Shown: positions 33,258-44,645, numbered from the stretch's first letter. The stretch: 64,000 nt of DNA from Galerina marginata (GCA_023014335.1 JAECYW010000006.1:2604001-2668000); one strand, 5' to 3'. The notes: a model not told the origin generated them from the sequence alone. Program-made: numbers and translations.

Positions 33258-35098
33258 CTAGTGACCCGCAAGGGCCTCCACACCTGGGCCTGGGGACGTC
33301 GAGAACGCCCCGGTAATCCAGAGAGCAGCCTTATGCTGCATCTGGCTCAATAGCTTCACGGCGCCCTTACACTTAGCGCCGTCGAAGTACCATAAGCGGA
33401 ACCCATAAGTGGCTATGGGCACCACGCAAGAGCGGTACAGAAGCCGCTTGGAGTGCGGTTCCAGACCCTTAGTAGATGATCCAAGCATCCGCATAGCCTG
33501 AACTGATGAGAATGCCTTGGTCGAGTAAAAGCAAACGTGCTCATGGAATGTGAGCTTACGATCAAAGAAGAAGCCCAAGTACCGCCAGAACGGCTTGGGT
33601 TTCAGGGGAGTGGCTCCGGTGTACGGGGCGAAGCCCAGATCAATCGGAGGGTTATAATCCGAGAACGACCTGTCAAAGTGATAAATCTCCGACTTGTCAT
33701 GCTCGAGGACGAGAGCGAACTTAGTAAAAAGTTCGAAAATAATCTTGTAAGCTTTTTTGAGGAGCAAACAATTTATGTCAAGCGACTTCGACTGTACGAT
33801 CAGTGTACCGTCGTCGACATAGGAGAGGAGCCAGCACGCATCAGGGTGCAGCTCGAAGAGGCGCATGATCAGCACCAGGCACAAAGCCGACAGAACGGGA
33901 GAGAGAGCAGAGCCCTGCCCTACCCCCACGTTTGCAGACCGAGGCGGAGATGTAAAGGCGTCACACGCAGTATCGTGTGACGCCCCACGAGGTAAGAGGC
34001 AAAGAATTTCACCACATTCGGTGGAAAACCAAGCCGGGAGAGCACCGCCAATAAAACATCATGATTTATCGAGGGAAAGAATTGGGCCAGATCGAACGCT
34101 AAGACGCTCGTTTTAAGTCCCTTAGCCCACCCCGCTCACACAACTTGGTCAGAGGCCATTGCTGCGCATGGCAAAAACAAGTTCTTACTTTGGGGTGAGG
34201 CAGTGCCTGAAGACTTACACTGTTATTAAATAAATACATATTAAATATGTAAATAATATGTAGTACGCTCAAATCTGAACCGATTGGGATGATCTTATAC
34301 TCAAAAAAAGCAGAAAAATGAGGCGGATCTAACAAGCCTAAAACAACCTGGTCACGTGACCAGGAAGGCCCTGATTTTTACGAATTTTTTGATACCAAGA
34401 TCATAAAAATTGGCCCAGTAATGGCTGAGATACAGAAACCATGCAGGGTCACTATAGCAGTGGGAGAATTTCCAACCATTGCGTTAGAAACCATTTCCTT
34501 CTGCTATCAAGTGTAGAAAACAAGTTCTTTTACTATGTAAGAACTTGTAATGTGAGTGAGGTAGAGGCCAGCATCCTCAGTGGAGCGCTGCCGAACGCTT
34601 CCAACCTGATTTGGATGGAAAACATCATGTTTGATCGCGTCAAACTGAATGCGGTTCGAGATCATCTTCTCGATGAGCTTCCCCAGAGTATTCAAGAGCA
34701 CAATTGGCCTGAATGACTTGGGGGTGGCGTAGGAGGGCTTGCCCGGTTTCGGAATGATAACCGACTTGCTCTCCTTGAATGAGGAGGGCCAATAGGAATG
34801 CTCGAGGCACCCATTGGCGATCCGGAGGAAGGTCGCAGCAGAGCTTTTTGACTCGGAGATGAACCACTTCAAGTGATCCCAACCAATATGGTCAGGGCCT
34901 GGCGCGGATCTGCTCGAACACGCCGAGAGAGCCTCAGTGAGTTCGAACATGGAAAATGGAAGCCACTCCCTCACTGGCATAGGAGGGATACGGCCGATAT
35001 CAGATAGATCGTGAGCCCGGCCAGAGGCCGAGTTATACGTTCCATGGAGTGCGTCCCAGAGGGAATCGAGAGAAATGCACAGGGCCCCTTGATCCAAT
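33258..35098 (-). pseudogene. LINE reverse transcriptase fragment, minus strand
   Basis: Read from 35098 leftward it corresponds to the RT region of the LINE at 46211-49417. It begins at the stretch ending in ALCISLDSLWDALHGTYN and runs through SAPGPDHIGWDHLKW and RQRSTEDAGLYLTHI, where a Hel2L copy (34144-34548) splits it. Beyond that come AQFFPSINHDVL, the motif B block GQGSALSPVL and the catalytic LLSYVDDGTLI. It stops abruptly at GVEALAG (33258). A locally scrambled segment at about 33945-33990 shifts the frame and contains a new perfect inverted repeat. Non-functional. Confidence 0.8.
34144..34548 (-). mobile_element. Hel2L short element (405 bp) in LINE
   Basis: It is complete, with 5' hairpin (at 34548) and 3' hairpin and GACCAAG tail (at 34144). 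Removing it with two Ts restores the LINE sequence CACATTGTG as in the copy at about 47250, so it is a clean T/T insertion. It contains CCTGGTCACGTGACCAGG at 34347-34364. Confidence 0.85.
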
Positions 35099-35264
35099 TC
35101 TTTCCTTCGATAAACCATGATGTTTTATTGGCGGTGCTTGCCAAGCAGGGATTTCCACCGAATGTGGTGAATTTCTTTGCTTCTTACTTGGTCGGTCATT
35201 CCACGCAGTATGCATGGAACGCCTTCGTTTCTCCGCATCGGTCTGCAGACGTGGGGGTAGGGCA
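35099..35264 (+). pseudogene. LINE RT fragment, plus strand
   Basis: A short piece reading QFFPSINHDVLLAVLAKQGF through to SADVGVG, matching the LINE at about 47313-47480. It abuts the minus-strand fragment head to head at about 35098 and is cut on the right by the gypsy LTR. The same LINE segment is present in the minus fragment (about 33990-34110), so the two form a ~165-bp inverted repeat. Confidence 0.75.
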
Positions 35265-35612
35265 TGTAAGGGCAACTGAAGTCCGGGATGCCGGAAACAG
35301 ATCGGAGAACTAGCAGGGAACCAAAGTCAATATATTAAATGCAGTGATCTAATCTAATCTATCTAAACGCACCTAGCAGGGAACCAAAGAGGGAAAAGTG
35401 GGAACCCAATGCTAGGTGAGCGGTATATATAAGAAAAGGCACTTTAGGGCAAGTGTCGCATGTAAAATAATAAAAGTGGTACGATAAAATAAAGTCCATA
35501 AATAAAATGAAATCTTCGGAATCACGTCCGGACAGGTGGAGCGGAGCGGAACTCCGGAACGTCGGACCCGGAAATCGGAGCTTCGGAAATCGGAAGCGGA
35601 GTTCCCCTTACA
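35265..35612 (-). repeat. Gypsy 3' LTR, minus strand (348 bp)
   Basis: The same length as and near-identical to the LTR at 22350-22697, with TGTAAGGG and CCCTTACA tips. It is the 3' LTR of the gypsy fragment to its right and is inserted in LINE sequence at GTAGGGCA. Confidence 0.85.
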
Positions 35613-36122
35613 ATTACCCCCCCCTCAAATGAGCATCACCTCGATGCAATAGGAAGACTGGTAATAGGTCGGAAAGGAATTGAGCCAAATGCTAAGGCAC
35701 GGATTTGTTGCGGTGCTCCTGGGTTCTGCTGGTGGAATCTGGTGACAAGCTCAGGAGCACTAATATTATCCTTATACTCCCAAGAATTATCCTCTGGACC
35801 ATAGCCTTCCCATTTGATCAAGTACTGGAGCTTTCAGCGGAACATGCGGCTGTTGAGAATTTCCTCTACTTCATAGTGTTCTTCCCCATCGATAAGCTCT
35901 GGCGGTGGTGGTGGTGCAGCTTTACGTCCTGGAATGGGATCATCAGGGGCAGGTGTCAGCTTGATCACATTGAAGACCGGATGAAGGCGTTAAGAGAGAC
36001 TGGAAGGCGAAGTCGATAGGCATTAAGTCCAATTCTCCTTTCAACCAAGTAAGGACCTAGGCGGCGATGAGCAAACTTCTTGGATGGGCGAGTTGTCTGA
36101 ATGTCGCTAGCATCCAAATAGA
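35613..36122 (-). pseudogene. Gypsy integrase C-terminus and chromodomain, minus strand
   Basis: This continues the gypsy fragment of 39416-40715 after a 3.3 kb Hel2L insertion. It encodes the GPY-like region and the chromodomain YLIKWEGYGPEDNSWE. It carries the same one-base deletion and the same in-frame TGA before the chromodomain core as the plus-strand copy at 20558-22349, so both come from one already defective ancestor or from a source with a different gene structure. Confidence 0.8.
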
Positions 36123-36344
36123 CTTGTTAAGAGGCCATTGCTCTGCATGGCAAATACGAGTTCTTCTTCTTCTTAATTCTGTTTATCTGTTTCTCGAAGA
36201 TTTTTCAATATATTGGGTTGTATATCAAAGACAGATTTTATCATATTTTTACCTGCATAGAGAAGCAGCACATGGCAAAAACAAGTCCTCATGTACTATG
36301 TCTCAGGTAATTGATTCATAACAAAGTGAGATCTTATCTGATTG

Positions 36345-36878
36345 TAGTGTTTTGAAGTCTGGTCCTAAAACTGGAAAAAGACTGCAAAAAGACCAGACGT
36401 CCGGTCTTTTGACAATTGAGAATGAAAAACCAGAAAAAGACTGGTCTTTAAGAACTGGTTTCGGTCCTAAGACCAGTCAAAACTGGTAATTTTGTAGCCC
36501 TCACTTTTTCCTTTAAAATGCTCTATGTATCATAATTTTAGACAAAGTTCTCACTAAGAAATAAAAAAAAAATTTTTGAACCTCACAAAAGAGTAGGAAA
36601 TGGAGAATATTTCCGTATAATCTCCAGTTTTCAAAGGAAATCAATGTTCTTGGACTCATTTTGAAGGTGTATATAATAACTACAAATTATATTTATATAT
36701 TTATGCCAAATACTGATGATAATGTGTCAAAAAACTGGCTGAGACTGGTCAGTAACCAGTTAAGACCAGGACTCTGGTTTTTTGACCATTTATTAATTTC
36801 TAGGACTGGTTGTGGTCCCAGTCCTTGCCAAAAATGCGAAAAAAACTGGACTGGACTGGACCAGACTTCAAAAAACTA
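36345..36878. mobile_element. hAT-like MITE in Hel2L element
   Basis: Counterpart of the MITE at 13565-14097, with the same TAG...CTA tips and the 8-bp duplication TCTGATTG on both sides (reverse complement of CAATCAGA). Confidence 0.75.
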
Positions 36879-37596
36879 TCTGATTGGGCTGATCTTGAAT
36901 TCATTGGAAAGGTAAAAAAAGATGCATTTTATGGTATAAACCAGAAAATCACTAGTTTAGCTTGTACACAGTACTTATGCTTGCTATGTATTTGTAAAAG
37001 TAGTCTAAAAATATAAATCTAGTAAGCTATTGCTTTATATCAAGTTTTAATCCACACAGAAAGGGAAAAAAAAGGATAAAAAAGTGCCAGCAAAGCACTT
37101 TTCTAGCCCACACACAGTCAACTGAGATGACCTGTGCTAGAAAAGAAAGCTATCTACAAATAAAAGTGCTCTAAAAACATATATCTAGCTATATACTACT
37201 GTCTATCAAGGTTTACTTTACACAAAAAGGTAAAAAAGAGGTAGAAAAGCGCCAGCAAAGCACTCTTCCAGTCACCTTTCTGCTTTATACAAACTTATAA
37301 TGAATCTAAAAAGAAAGAGACCATAGTTAGCAAGCTTTGACCAGCATATCATGACAGCCTCTCATGCAAGAGGTGCACATCGGCCTATCCGGGCGGACTG
37401 ACATGCTGGTAAAGAAGAAAGAGAGAAGTGATGAGCTGGCAGTTTATAACTATGTGACATATGTTACAAGTCACAAATTTATCTAATCCAATAAGATAAG
37501 ATAAGATAAGATAAGATAACACTAGTAAAATTTGATATTTTCAAATCCAACATAATGGATGTAGGGCAACACAGAACTTTTCACATCAATTACTAT

Positions 37597-38177
37597 TAGT
37601 GTTTGGAAGTCCAGTCTCAAGACTGGAAAAAGACTGTAACTGGACTGGACTGGACCAGAAAAAGACCAGACCAGCAGTCCGGTCTTTTGGGTTTTGAGAT
37701 TGAAAGACTGCAAAAAGACCAGTCTTGAGGGACCAGTCTCATTGGTCAAGACAGGTCTTTTGTACCCCAATATATATGCTTTAAAATCCACTGAAGAATG
37801 TCTCAATCAGTTGAAACTGACAAAGTTACAGTAGAAAATGTAAAATTCTTCAAAAAACAGTAGATAGCTTTTAATTATTTTATTTCTTTGTCAATTCTTC
37901 ATGGATTTTTATATTCTTGGGCTTGTTTTAAAGCTAAGTAGTATTCAATTAAGTCTACCAAGTGATATATTTAATATTTTTCATGTAAATACAGTTCACA
38001 ACCTGTTTTAAATAATTACTACCAAGACCAGTCTTAGGACTGCAAAAGACCGCGGTCTTGGTCTTTTTCAGTTTTGTGCAGTCTTTACAGTCTCTGTGAT
38101 CAATGCAGACCAGTCCCAGTCTTAGTCAAGGCCTCTGGGGGGTCAAAGACCAGAAAGGACCAGACTTCCAAACACTA
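37597..38177. mobile_element. hAT-like MITE in Hel2L element (581 bp)
   Basis: Counterpart of the MITE at 12267-12847, with the same length, tips and 8-bp duplication (ATTACTAT as read here). Confidence 0.8.
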
Positions 38178-39415
38178 ATTACTATTTGGGTATTTGTATT
38201 ATTACAATATCATTTTTAGTGAGTATTACTTAATATTTTCACAGTTTTAGTAATGTAAATAATGCTACATCTACAAGGCCTGAATTTTACAATTTTTTTG
38301 ATATCATTTTTGTGAGAATTAACCCACTAATAAGTGAAATACATTGAAAGTAATTTTCTGGTGTGGCTGTGCAAAATACCTTGTGGCTGTGCATATTACT
38401 ATTCCAAAGGCCAGAATTTTAGAATTTTTTTGGTATTATTTTTGTGAGAATTGACCCAGTAATAATGTCATACACGTCAATTTGAATATTTTTTTTTTTG
38501 GGTGGCTGTGCTTTTGAGCACCGTCTGGACGGTGCTCAAGCACAGCCACAGCCACAGCAACAAAATATTGTTTTCAGTGTATCTCAATCGTGACTTGGTC
38601 AATTCTTACAAAAATAATATCAAAAAATTTGTAAAATTTAGGCCTTTCCAATCGTATTATGCACAGCCACAGGGTATTCTGCGTAGCCACAATAAAACCA
38701 TCACAAACAATGCTATTCATTCTATTAAGCTCAGTTTTGCATAGATCTCTTTGAAATAAATTGTATAATTAACAGAAAATTCAGGGCTATAGAGTAGAGG
38801 TCCGTGCGCAAAGGTCACATGACTGGAAAATTGCTAAATTTAGATATTTTGAAATTTGATAATTTAAGCAAGTTAAAGACATTAGTGGATTATAATACAC
38901 ATACAACGAATGATCTCAGGGTTTGATGTCATCAAAAGTGTTTTTCTTTGAGGTATTTGACTTTTATTTAATGCAACAAACTTATCATGTTTGGAGTGGT
39001 TTGCAAAAAGCTTGACAGCAACGAACCTTTTGTTATCTGTTATGTAACACTATTTAGGCAATGCAACAACCTGCCGTTATCCGTCATGGTGGCCTCTCTA
39101 CATCAAGGGACAGTATAATAAATCACACAACTGCAAAGTCAAAGAAATGATATTTGATCACATTATTGGCAAGACCTAACCTTAGATTAGGTGTCCAGGA
39201 ACAAAAGCTAAAAATAGACCCTAGCAACGGACATCAGACAACCATTCCCATGGTCAGTAATGATTTTAACACTATTAGAAAAGTTTGTAGACTTTTAATT
39301 CAGGGTCGCTCACAAAAAATGAAGCAGTGGGAGAATTTCCAACCATCGCGTTAGAAACCATTTCCTTCTGCTATCAAGTGTAGAAAACGAGTTCTTTTAC
39401 TACGTAAGAACTCGT

Positions 39416-40715
39416 AACCTTATCTCCAGCTTTGAACACCAGGGCTGGTGTTCGCCGCTGATTATAATATCTAGCCATGTCGTCCTTAGCCTTGGTTAGA
39501 GCTGCCTTGGCTTCCTCCAAAGTGTCCTTCATCCGCTGAGTGAACTCATTGACTGCCTCAAGCTTAGATGGAGGCTGATGAGGCTCAAAACCCATCCGTG
39601 GATGCCGTCCGGTGTCAAGTAGGAATGGAGTGTGCTGAGTTGAGGAGTGCACATGGTTATTATATGCAAACTCAGCAAGTGGGAGGAGTCCTTGCCAGTC
39701 ATCTTGACGTTCACTGACAAAGACTCGGATGTACTGTTCCAATTCCTGGTTGACACGCTCTGTCTGGCCGTCGGTCTGCGGATGGTAGGAAGTTGACGGA
39801 GCAAGCTGAATTCCTAAGAGGCAGTACAGCTCCTTCATGAACTCGGCAATGAACTGGGAGCCGCGGTCGGAGACAACTTTCCAGGGTAATCCATGGAGCT
39901 TCCAGACATGCTTCAGGAAGAGTTGGGCAGCTCCAGCAGCGGTAATAGTAGTGGTGGTCTCAATGAAGTGACCCCGCTTACCAGCACTGTCCACAACAAC
40001 CATGATCGCGTCGTATCCTGCTGAGTCCGGAAGCTCGACAATGAAGTCTACGCTGATAGTGTGCCAACGGTCAGAGGGGACTGGGAGAGGAACAAGTTCA
40101 CCAGATGGTAGACGGTGTTGGACCTTGGTTCGGAGGCACATATCGCAGGTAGCAACATACCGGCCAACATATCTTGACATGTTTGGCCACCAATAATTCC
40201 GTGAAACCATTTCCAAGGTCTTAAACCGTCCAGCATGCCCAGCAATCCGAGTATCATGGCAGAGGGAGACAATGCGCCGGCAGAGATCTGAGTTAAGTGG
40301 AACATAGATCTTGCCTCGGAAGTATAGGAGACCGTCACGCTCAGACCATTCACTAGAGTGAATAGAGCGAGCGGAGGTTTTCCTAAGCGCTTGAACTGCC
40401 TTTGCCATTGGTTCCTCCTCAATAGGACCTTTGACACCTTTGCGGATATCACGGAGGATGTCAACCTCAGCACCCACAACCTCAACTGCCTCTAGAGCAC
40501 AAATCGCAAAGAGCTTTGGAGTCAGAAGAGTGATATTGGAATTATCCTCTGATCCAGTGCCATGATCTGCTCTTCGAGATAGTGCGTCCAGCTTTCCCAT
40601 AGTCTGGCCTGGTTTGTGGTGCATAAGGAAGTCAAACCGGGCAAGGACCAGGGACCAACGAGCTTGACGGCGGTTGAGCTGTTTTGCAGTCATGAAATAC
40701 TCCAAGTTCTTATGA
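39416..40715 (-). pseudogene. Gypsy chromovirus RNase H end and integrase, minus strand
   Basis: Read leftward from 40715, it starts at [17 protein letters not shown] (end of RNase H) and runs through the HHCC zinc-binding region ([18 protein letters not shown]) and the integrase core ([26 protein letters not shown]) to VFKAGDKV, where the Hel2L copy begins. The frame is open throughout, unlike the plus-strand copy, where LLDTGRHPR is interrupted by TGA. The 5' two thirds of the element is missing, and its break point is within about ten codons of that of the plus-strand copy. Confidence 0.85.
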
Positions 40716-41172
40716 TATCCCCAACCAACCGTTTGCACGGTTTGTTGATGTTTTTGTTGGAGAACCCGGAAGCTTTCTCCTTCGCCCGCCAAGCGGGAGC
40801 ACCGCAAGGCATTGGGTAAGGCGTTCTGCGCGGGCTCATCGCTCAGAGAGGCCTTGATACCTTCTTCCGGGTTGCGTCGGTCGGGGGAGGTCCAATCCCT
40901 CCTTCAGACGAGGTTGACAGGCCAAGGACGGGGCGGTGCAGTTCCGCGCGTTCTTCGCGTTTCGTACCCGGTTGCATTCGCTACGACCAGTGGTTACCCT
41001 GCGGCCCATATCTTGAATGGTAGCCGCACTTTTGGCTTGCGCGGATGATTTGCTTTGCAATCATTCAGTTGGGGGCCTTATCCCCACATCTGCTTATTTT
41101 CTTCGCTGGTATGGGTTTCGGGTTGTCAAGGCTTAGGTGGGTGAAGGTTTTCGGGTCGGGTCTGGGTTTTGA
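40716..41172 (+). mobile_element. LINE 3' end (ORF terminus and 3' UTR)
   Basis: Matches about 49317-49755 of the LINE, with the last codons ([20 protein letters not shown]), the stop, and the proximal 3' UTR. The left edge is joined to gypsy sequence at about 40713, and the right edge is a Hel2L copy. No poly(A) is left. Confidence 0.75.
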
Positions 41173-41502
41173 CTTGGTCAGAGGCCATTGCTGCGCATGG
41201 CAAAAACAAGTTCTTACTTTGTTGGTGCGTGTTACGACATAAATATATGTTAAATAAGTAAATAATACATAGTCCGCTCAAATCTGAACCGATTGGGATG
41301 TTCTTATGCTCAAAAAAAGCAGAAAAATGAGGTGGTTCTAACAAGCCTGGCTGTTTGCCAGATTTGACACCATGACATCATTGCAAAACATATGTAAATA
41401 TTTGTACATTATTCTAAATTGGTCTGGGCAACACATTTTAGCATATCTAGCTCACTGAAATCTGTTTTAAGTGTAAATTCACACAAATTTGCGCTTTTTG
41501 CA
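41173..41502 (-). mobile_element. Hel2L fragment (3' module fused to interior)
   Basis: The 3' hairpin and GACCAAG tail are present at 41173, and the module runs to about 41348. It then jumps to the interior of the extra 5' unit (compare 31040-31190). The 5' end is missing, and LINE sequence follows at 41503, so both an internal deletion and a loss of the 5' part have occurred. Confidence 0.7.
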
Positions 41503-42100
41503 GGTGTGGAGGCCCTCGCGGGCCTCCTCCCTATTCACATCCTCCTCGATCGAATGGCCGCGCTTGGTGTCCTGCGCGCGGGTACCCTTTCGGCGACTCA
41601 TCCCGTCCGATCATTCTTGATCGGGCATATGTTGGGCAAGGCTAAGCCTCACCCCCTCTCGGCTCACTCGCTGACGCGCCGGCAACGGCTCGCCATGAAG
41701 GGACCTATCATGGACATTGTTAAGAGGCTCCCCGAGCTGACTGAGCATTTGGATCCTTCGAATCCCCTTGCTCAGCCAGGCCGTCGGCTGCGCGACACTT
41801 ATTGGTCACGCATCCACTTTGACGATTCCCTCTCTCCGCTGGAGAAGGGTGATCGTATTCTCTACCTCGACTTCATTTCGGAGATGTTTATGTCCGATAC
41901 GTGGGGGTTATGCATCGGGGTGGACGCTAGTGTTTTCACTAACCCCGCCTCCAAGAAGGCTACTCAGGCTGTTGCAGCAGGGGTCCTTTACTCACAAGGC
42001 GCCGAAGTTAATCGCTTCAGGTGGCTTGTAGGCCGTGCTACCGCGCCCGACGCGGAGCTCTCGGCTGTTGTCCGTGCCCTCGAGCTCGCCACTCAGCGCG

Positions 42101-43136
42101 AGGACTTTACCCTTACCTACATACTCCATATGGACTCCAGCTATTTCCACCTGGAGAGGTGGAGTCCATGTGGAGTCCAGGCTTATATTTTTTGGCTGGT
42201 GGCTCAGCCAAACTAAGTGGAGTCTCCAGGTAGATTCCAGGTGGACTCCAGATAAAATTGAGTGGAAGTTCATGGACTCCACCTATTTCCATCTGGACTT
42301 GGCTCTAAATGGCTGATCCATCTGGAATGCATAGATTCCATGTGGAATCTTATTTAGTATATAACAATAAATAATAGTATCATAGGCTATTTGCAAGACA
42401 TATAAATAGAACCAAACAATCCAAATCAACAGACCTGCTATTTGGACCTATTTCTAAATAAAAAACACAAAATTAATGATTTTTTTTTTTTGAAAGACTC
42501 GCGTTTTTTCGAGTTTTTTGGGTTTTTCTCGCCAACGAAAGCAGCTAGTCACATGATTTCAAAAGATATAGGGTTTTTAGATCAGACTGCATGGTTACTA
42601 TTTTTGGCAAAAAGTTCCCACGGTAGGTAAATCAGCCTAAATATGGAAACAGCACCCTTAAAAAATTATGGCATATCCAGATTTGGAATCTCCTTGAAAT
42701 TCCGCATCCAATGATACCCTATTGACCCTGAATTTCCAACATATAGGTTATGTAAAATATATATAGATAGTAAGCCATAGGGTATATATAGTAGTTAGTT
42801 TTAGATTTTTGAAAGCACTGATGGTGTAGTGGTTAAAGTCTCTATGGCTTTGGCTTTGATGAAGTCTTGGGTTCAATTTATGCTTATGCATGTTATTTTA
42901 TTCCTTGATCTTGTCTAAGTTCAAGTCAGACATCTAGTAAGTGGAGACTCCATATGGACTCCATGTTAACTCCATTAACTCCAGATGGACTCCATGTGGA
43001 CTCCAGTAAGCTCCAGGTGGAATTCACCTCAAAGTATCAGAATAGATGCCTTTAGGTGGACTCCATCTGGAGTCTACTGGAGTATCTGCTCTCACATGGA
43101 GTTCATGTGGAGTATGTAGGTGGAAGTAAAGTACAG
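42101..43136. mobile_element. TIR element (1036 bp) with 9-bp target duplication
   Basis: The duplication CTCAGCGCG is at 42092-42100 and 43137-43145. Deleting one copy and the element restores the LINE codons CAG CGC GCT TGT GAG CAC. The inverted ends share ACTTTAC and CCTACATACTCC. Subterminal DNA is full of TGGACTCCA/TGGAGTCCA words. A 9-bp duplication suggests a Mutator-like element. The interior is AT-rich without a transposase, and includes a tRNA-like segment (42815-42890). Confidence 0.8.
42815..42890 (+). other. tRNA-like segment with A- and B-box
   Basis: TGGTGTAGTGGTTAAAG (42822-42838) resembles a tRNA A box. GGGTTCAATTT (42869-42879) resembles a B box at tRNA-like spacing. The acceptor and T stems pair poorly, so it is not a working tRNA gene. 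It may be a tRNA-derived relic or an internal RNA polymerase III promoter. Confidence 0.45.
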
Positions 43137-43257
43137 CTCAGCGCGCTTGTGAGCACATTGCAATCTTCACGGACTCGATCGCAGCTGCGAAACGAGCCCT
43201 TGACCCCTCCTTGCACTCGTCACAGGCTCAGCCTTGTAGGCTATATTTATATATGAT

Positions 43258-44645
43258 ACACTGCAATTAAGCTAACATACGTTATACATCCAGACCAGGT
43301 TTGGCCCACACTGCCAAAAGGCAGTCTCTATGCATTGTGCATATATAAGGGGTCGGGGATGCCGGGGATGGGTTTATACGGGCGCTGCTGGGTGCGGGAT
43401 GCAGTAAACAAATGTAAACAACGTTGAAAATAATGTTCGGGCATTTCTACCCTCGTCGGGCACCGTTTCGGGCGCGGAAAAAGCGCCCACCACCATACAT
43501 TAGGGTGTAGATAGAATCTGGGATGTTTTCAGGGACGTCGGGAGGGCGGAAGGTAGCTAAAACGAATCCGACAACGGATGCCAGGAGTCCGACCCACCCG
43601 ATTTGGAAAGTAAACCAAAAATAGATCTTTCATGACGTCGTGCGTGTGTGCCTTGTGCGATATTTTTAGCCAGATCAGATCAAATTCAGATCAAATCACA
43701 TTTCGGGTCCGCTTGCAGGTGCCTGGACCCGAACGAGCCGTGCGGGGGTTGCTTTGCTGGTATCCGTTGGGCTGTACGCGCTCCCCAGCCTGCTCCCTTT
43801 GTATTCCCATAGAATAAACTACATTTATGTACTCTACTCGTCAATGCGAACTCAATGGTGTCCTTTAAACCTCAGAAATCGCCCGGGAATAGGATGGATT
43901 GGGCTGGGTAGTTTCGGATGACGTTGGGGTTCAACGCGCCTTCCAAATTCGGCAATGTCCGGGGTTGCTGGGCTGGCCCATCCGTTGGGCTCTACGCGCT
44001 CCCCAGCCTGCTTCCCTTGTAATTACATAGAATAAATTACGTTCATGTACTCTACTAGTCTATATGAATTCAATGGTGCCCTTTAGATGTCACAAACCGC
44101 TCGGGAATAGGATGGATTGGACTTGGTAGTTTCGGATGACGATGTACTTCAGCGCGCCTTCCGAATTCGGAAGTGTGCGGGGAATCTGCAGGTGTTGGCA
44201 TTCTGCGCGGTCTGTAGCCGGGTTGCTTTGCCTATTCGTGAAATAAATGACATTAATGTACTTTACTGGACAGTCTCTTTCGTATGGTACTTAAAAAATG
44301 CCTATATTTGCCCGGGAAGAGGCTGGATTGCGCTCGATGGGTTCGGATGACGAACATGTTCAACTTCCTGATTTGGCTGGTGGTTGATTTGGGTGTTTAC
44401 AGCCCGAATTTCTTAAGTTCAAAAAGCTATGGGCTATGGGCACATTTAAACCATCTATGGGGCAGTATATATGTATGGCAAAAAACAAAATAAAATATAT
44501 CTAAGAAAAGAAAGAGTCTATGGATTTAATCACTACTCAAATGAACAGGAAACAAAGACAAAGGGGGCAAAGGAAGTGGCAAGAACGGCAAGAACGGCTT
44601 GGGGGCGCGAGGGAATGCATGAAGCTCGAGGGTGTGAGGGAGAGG
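43258..44645. repeat. Spacer with three ~215-bp tandem repeat units
   Basis: The block GGGAATAGGATGGATT...GTTTCGGATGACG is found near 43884, 44103 and 44313, each preceded by a diverged segment with AATAAA(C/T)TAC and CTACGCGCTCCCCAGCCTGC. Units span roughly 43700-44350. I see no gene. It forms the 3' flank of the KDZ transposase gene. Confidence 0.65.

Larger units (their letters stand above)
36123..39415 (-). mobile_element. Hel2L long-class element (3.29 kb), minus strand
   Basis: It has the 5' tip at 39415 (ACGAGTTCTTACGTAG) and the 3' hairpin and CTCTTAACAAG tail at 36123. It is co-linear and almost identical with the element at 11030-14319, including both hAT-like MITEs. Removing it restores GATAAGGTCTATTTGG in the gypsy integrase, as in the copy at about 21835. 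Non-coding. Confidence 0.85.
41503..43257 (+). pseudogene. LINE fragment: connection and RNase H domain, with TIR element inside
   Basis: The frame starts at GVEALAGLLPIHILLDRM and continues through the connection region to the RNase H residues GVDASVF and DAELSAVVRALELA, where a 1036-bp TIR element is inserted. Past it, FTDSIAAAKRALDPSLHSS continues, and the match ends near 43257. The left edge is at the same LINE position where the minus-strand fragment at 33258 ends. This copy differs from the 46211 LINE by many substitutions and is a distinct subfamily or an older copy. Confidence 0.8.

Noticed and set aside
33258..35264. 5' inversion by twin priming of one LINE insertion
   Set aside because: The inverted and direct pieces cover overlapping LINE sequence, whereas twin priming gives adjacent, non-overlapping pieces.
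35705..36019. 104-codon plus-strand frame (same as minus frame at 21943-22257)
   Set aside because: It is antisense to the gypsy chromodomain region and appears only because that region is duplicated.
42815..42890. Functional tRNA gene
   Set aside because: The A and B boxes are suggestive, but the acceptor and T stems do not pair.
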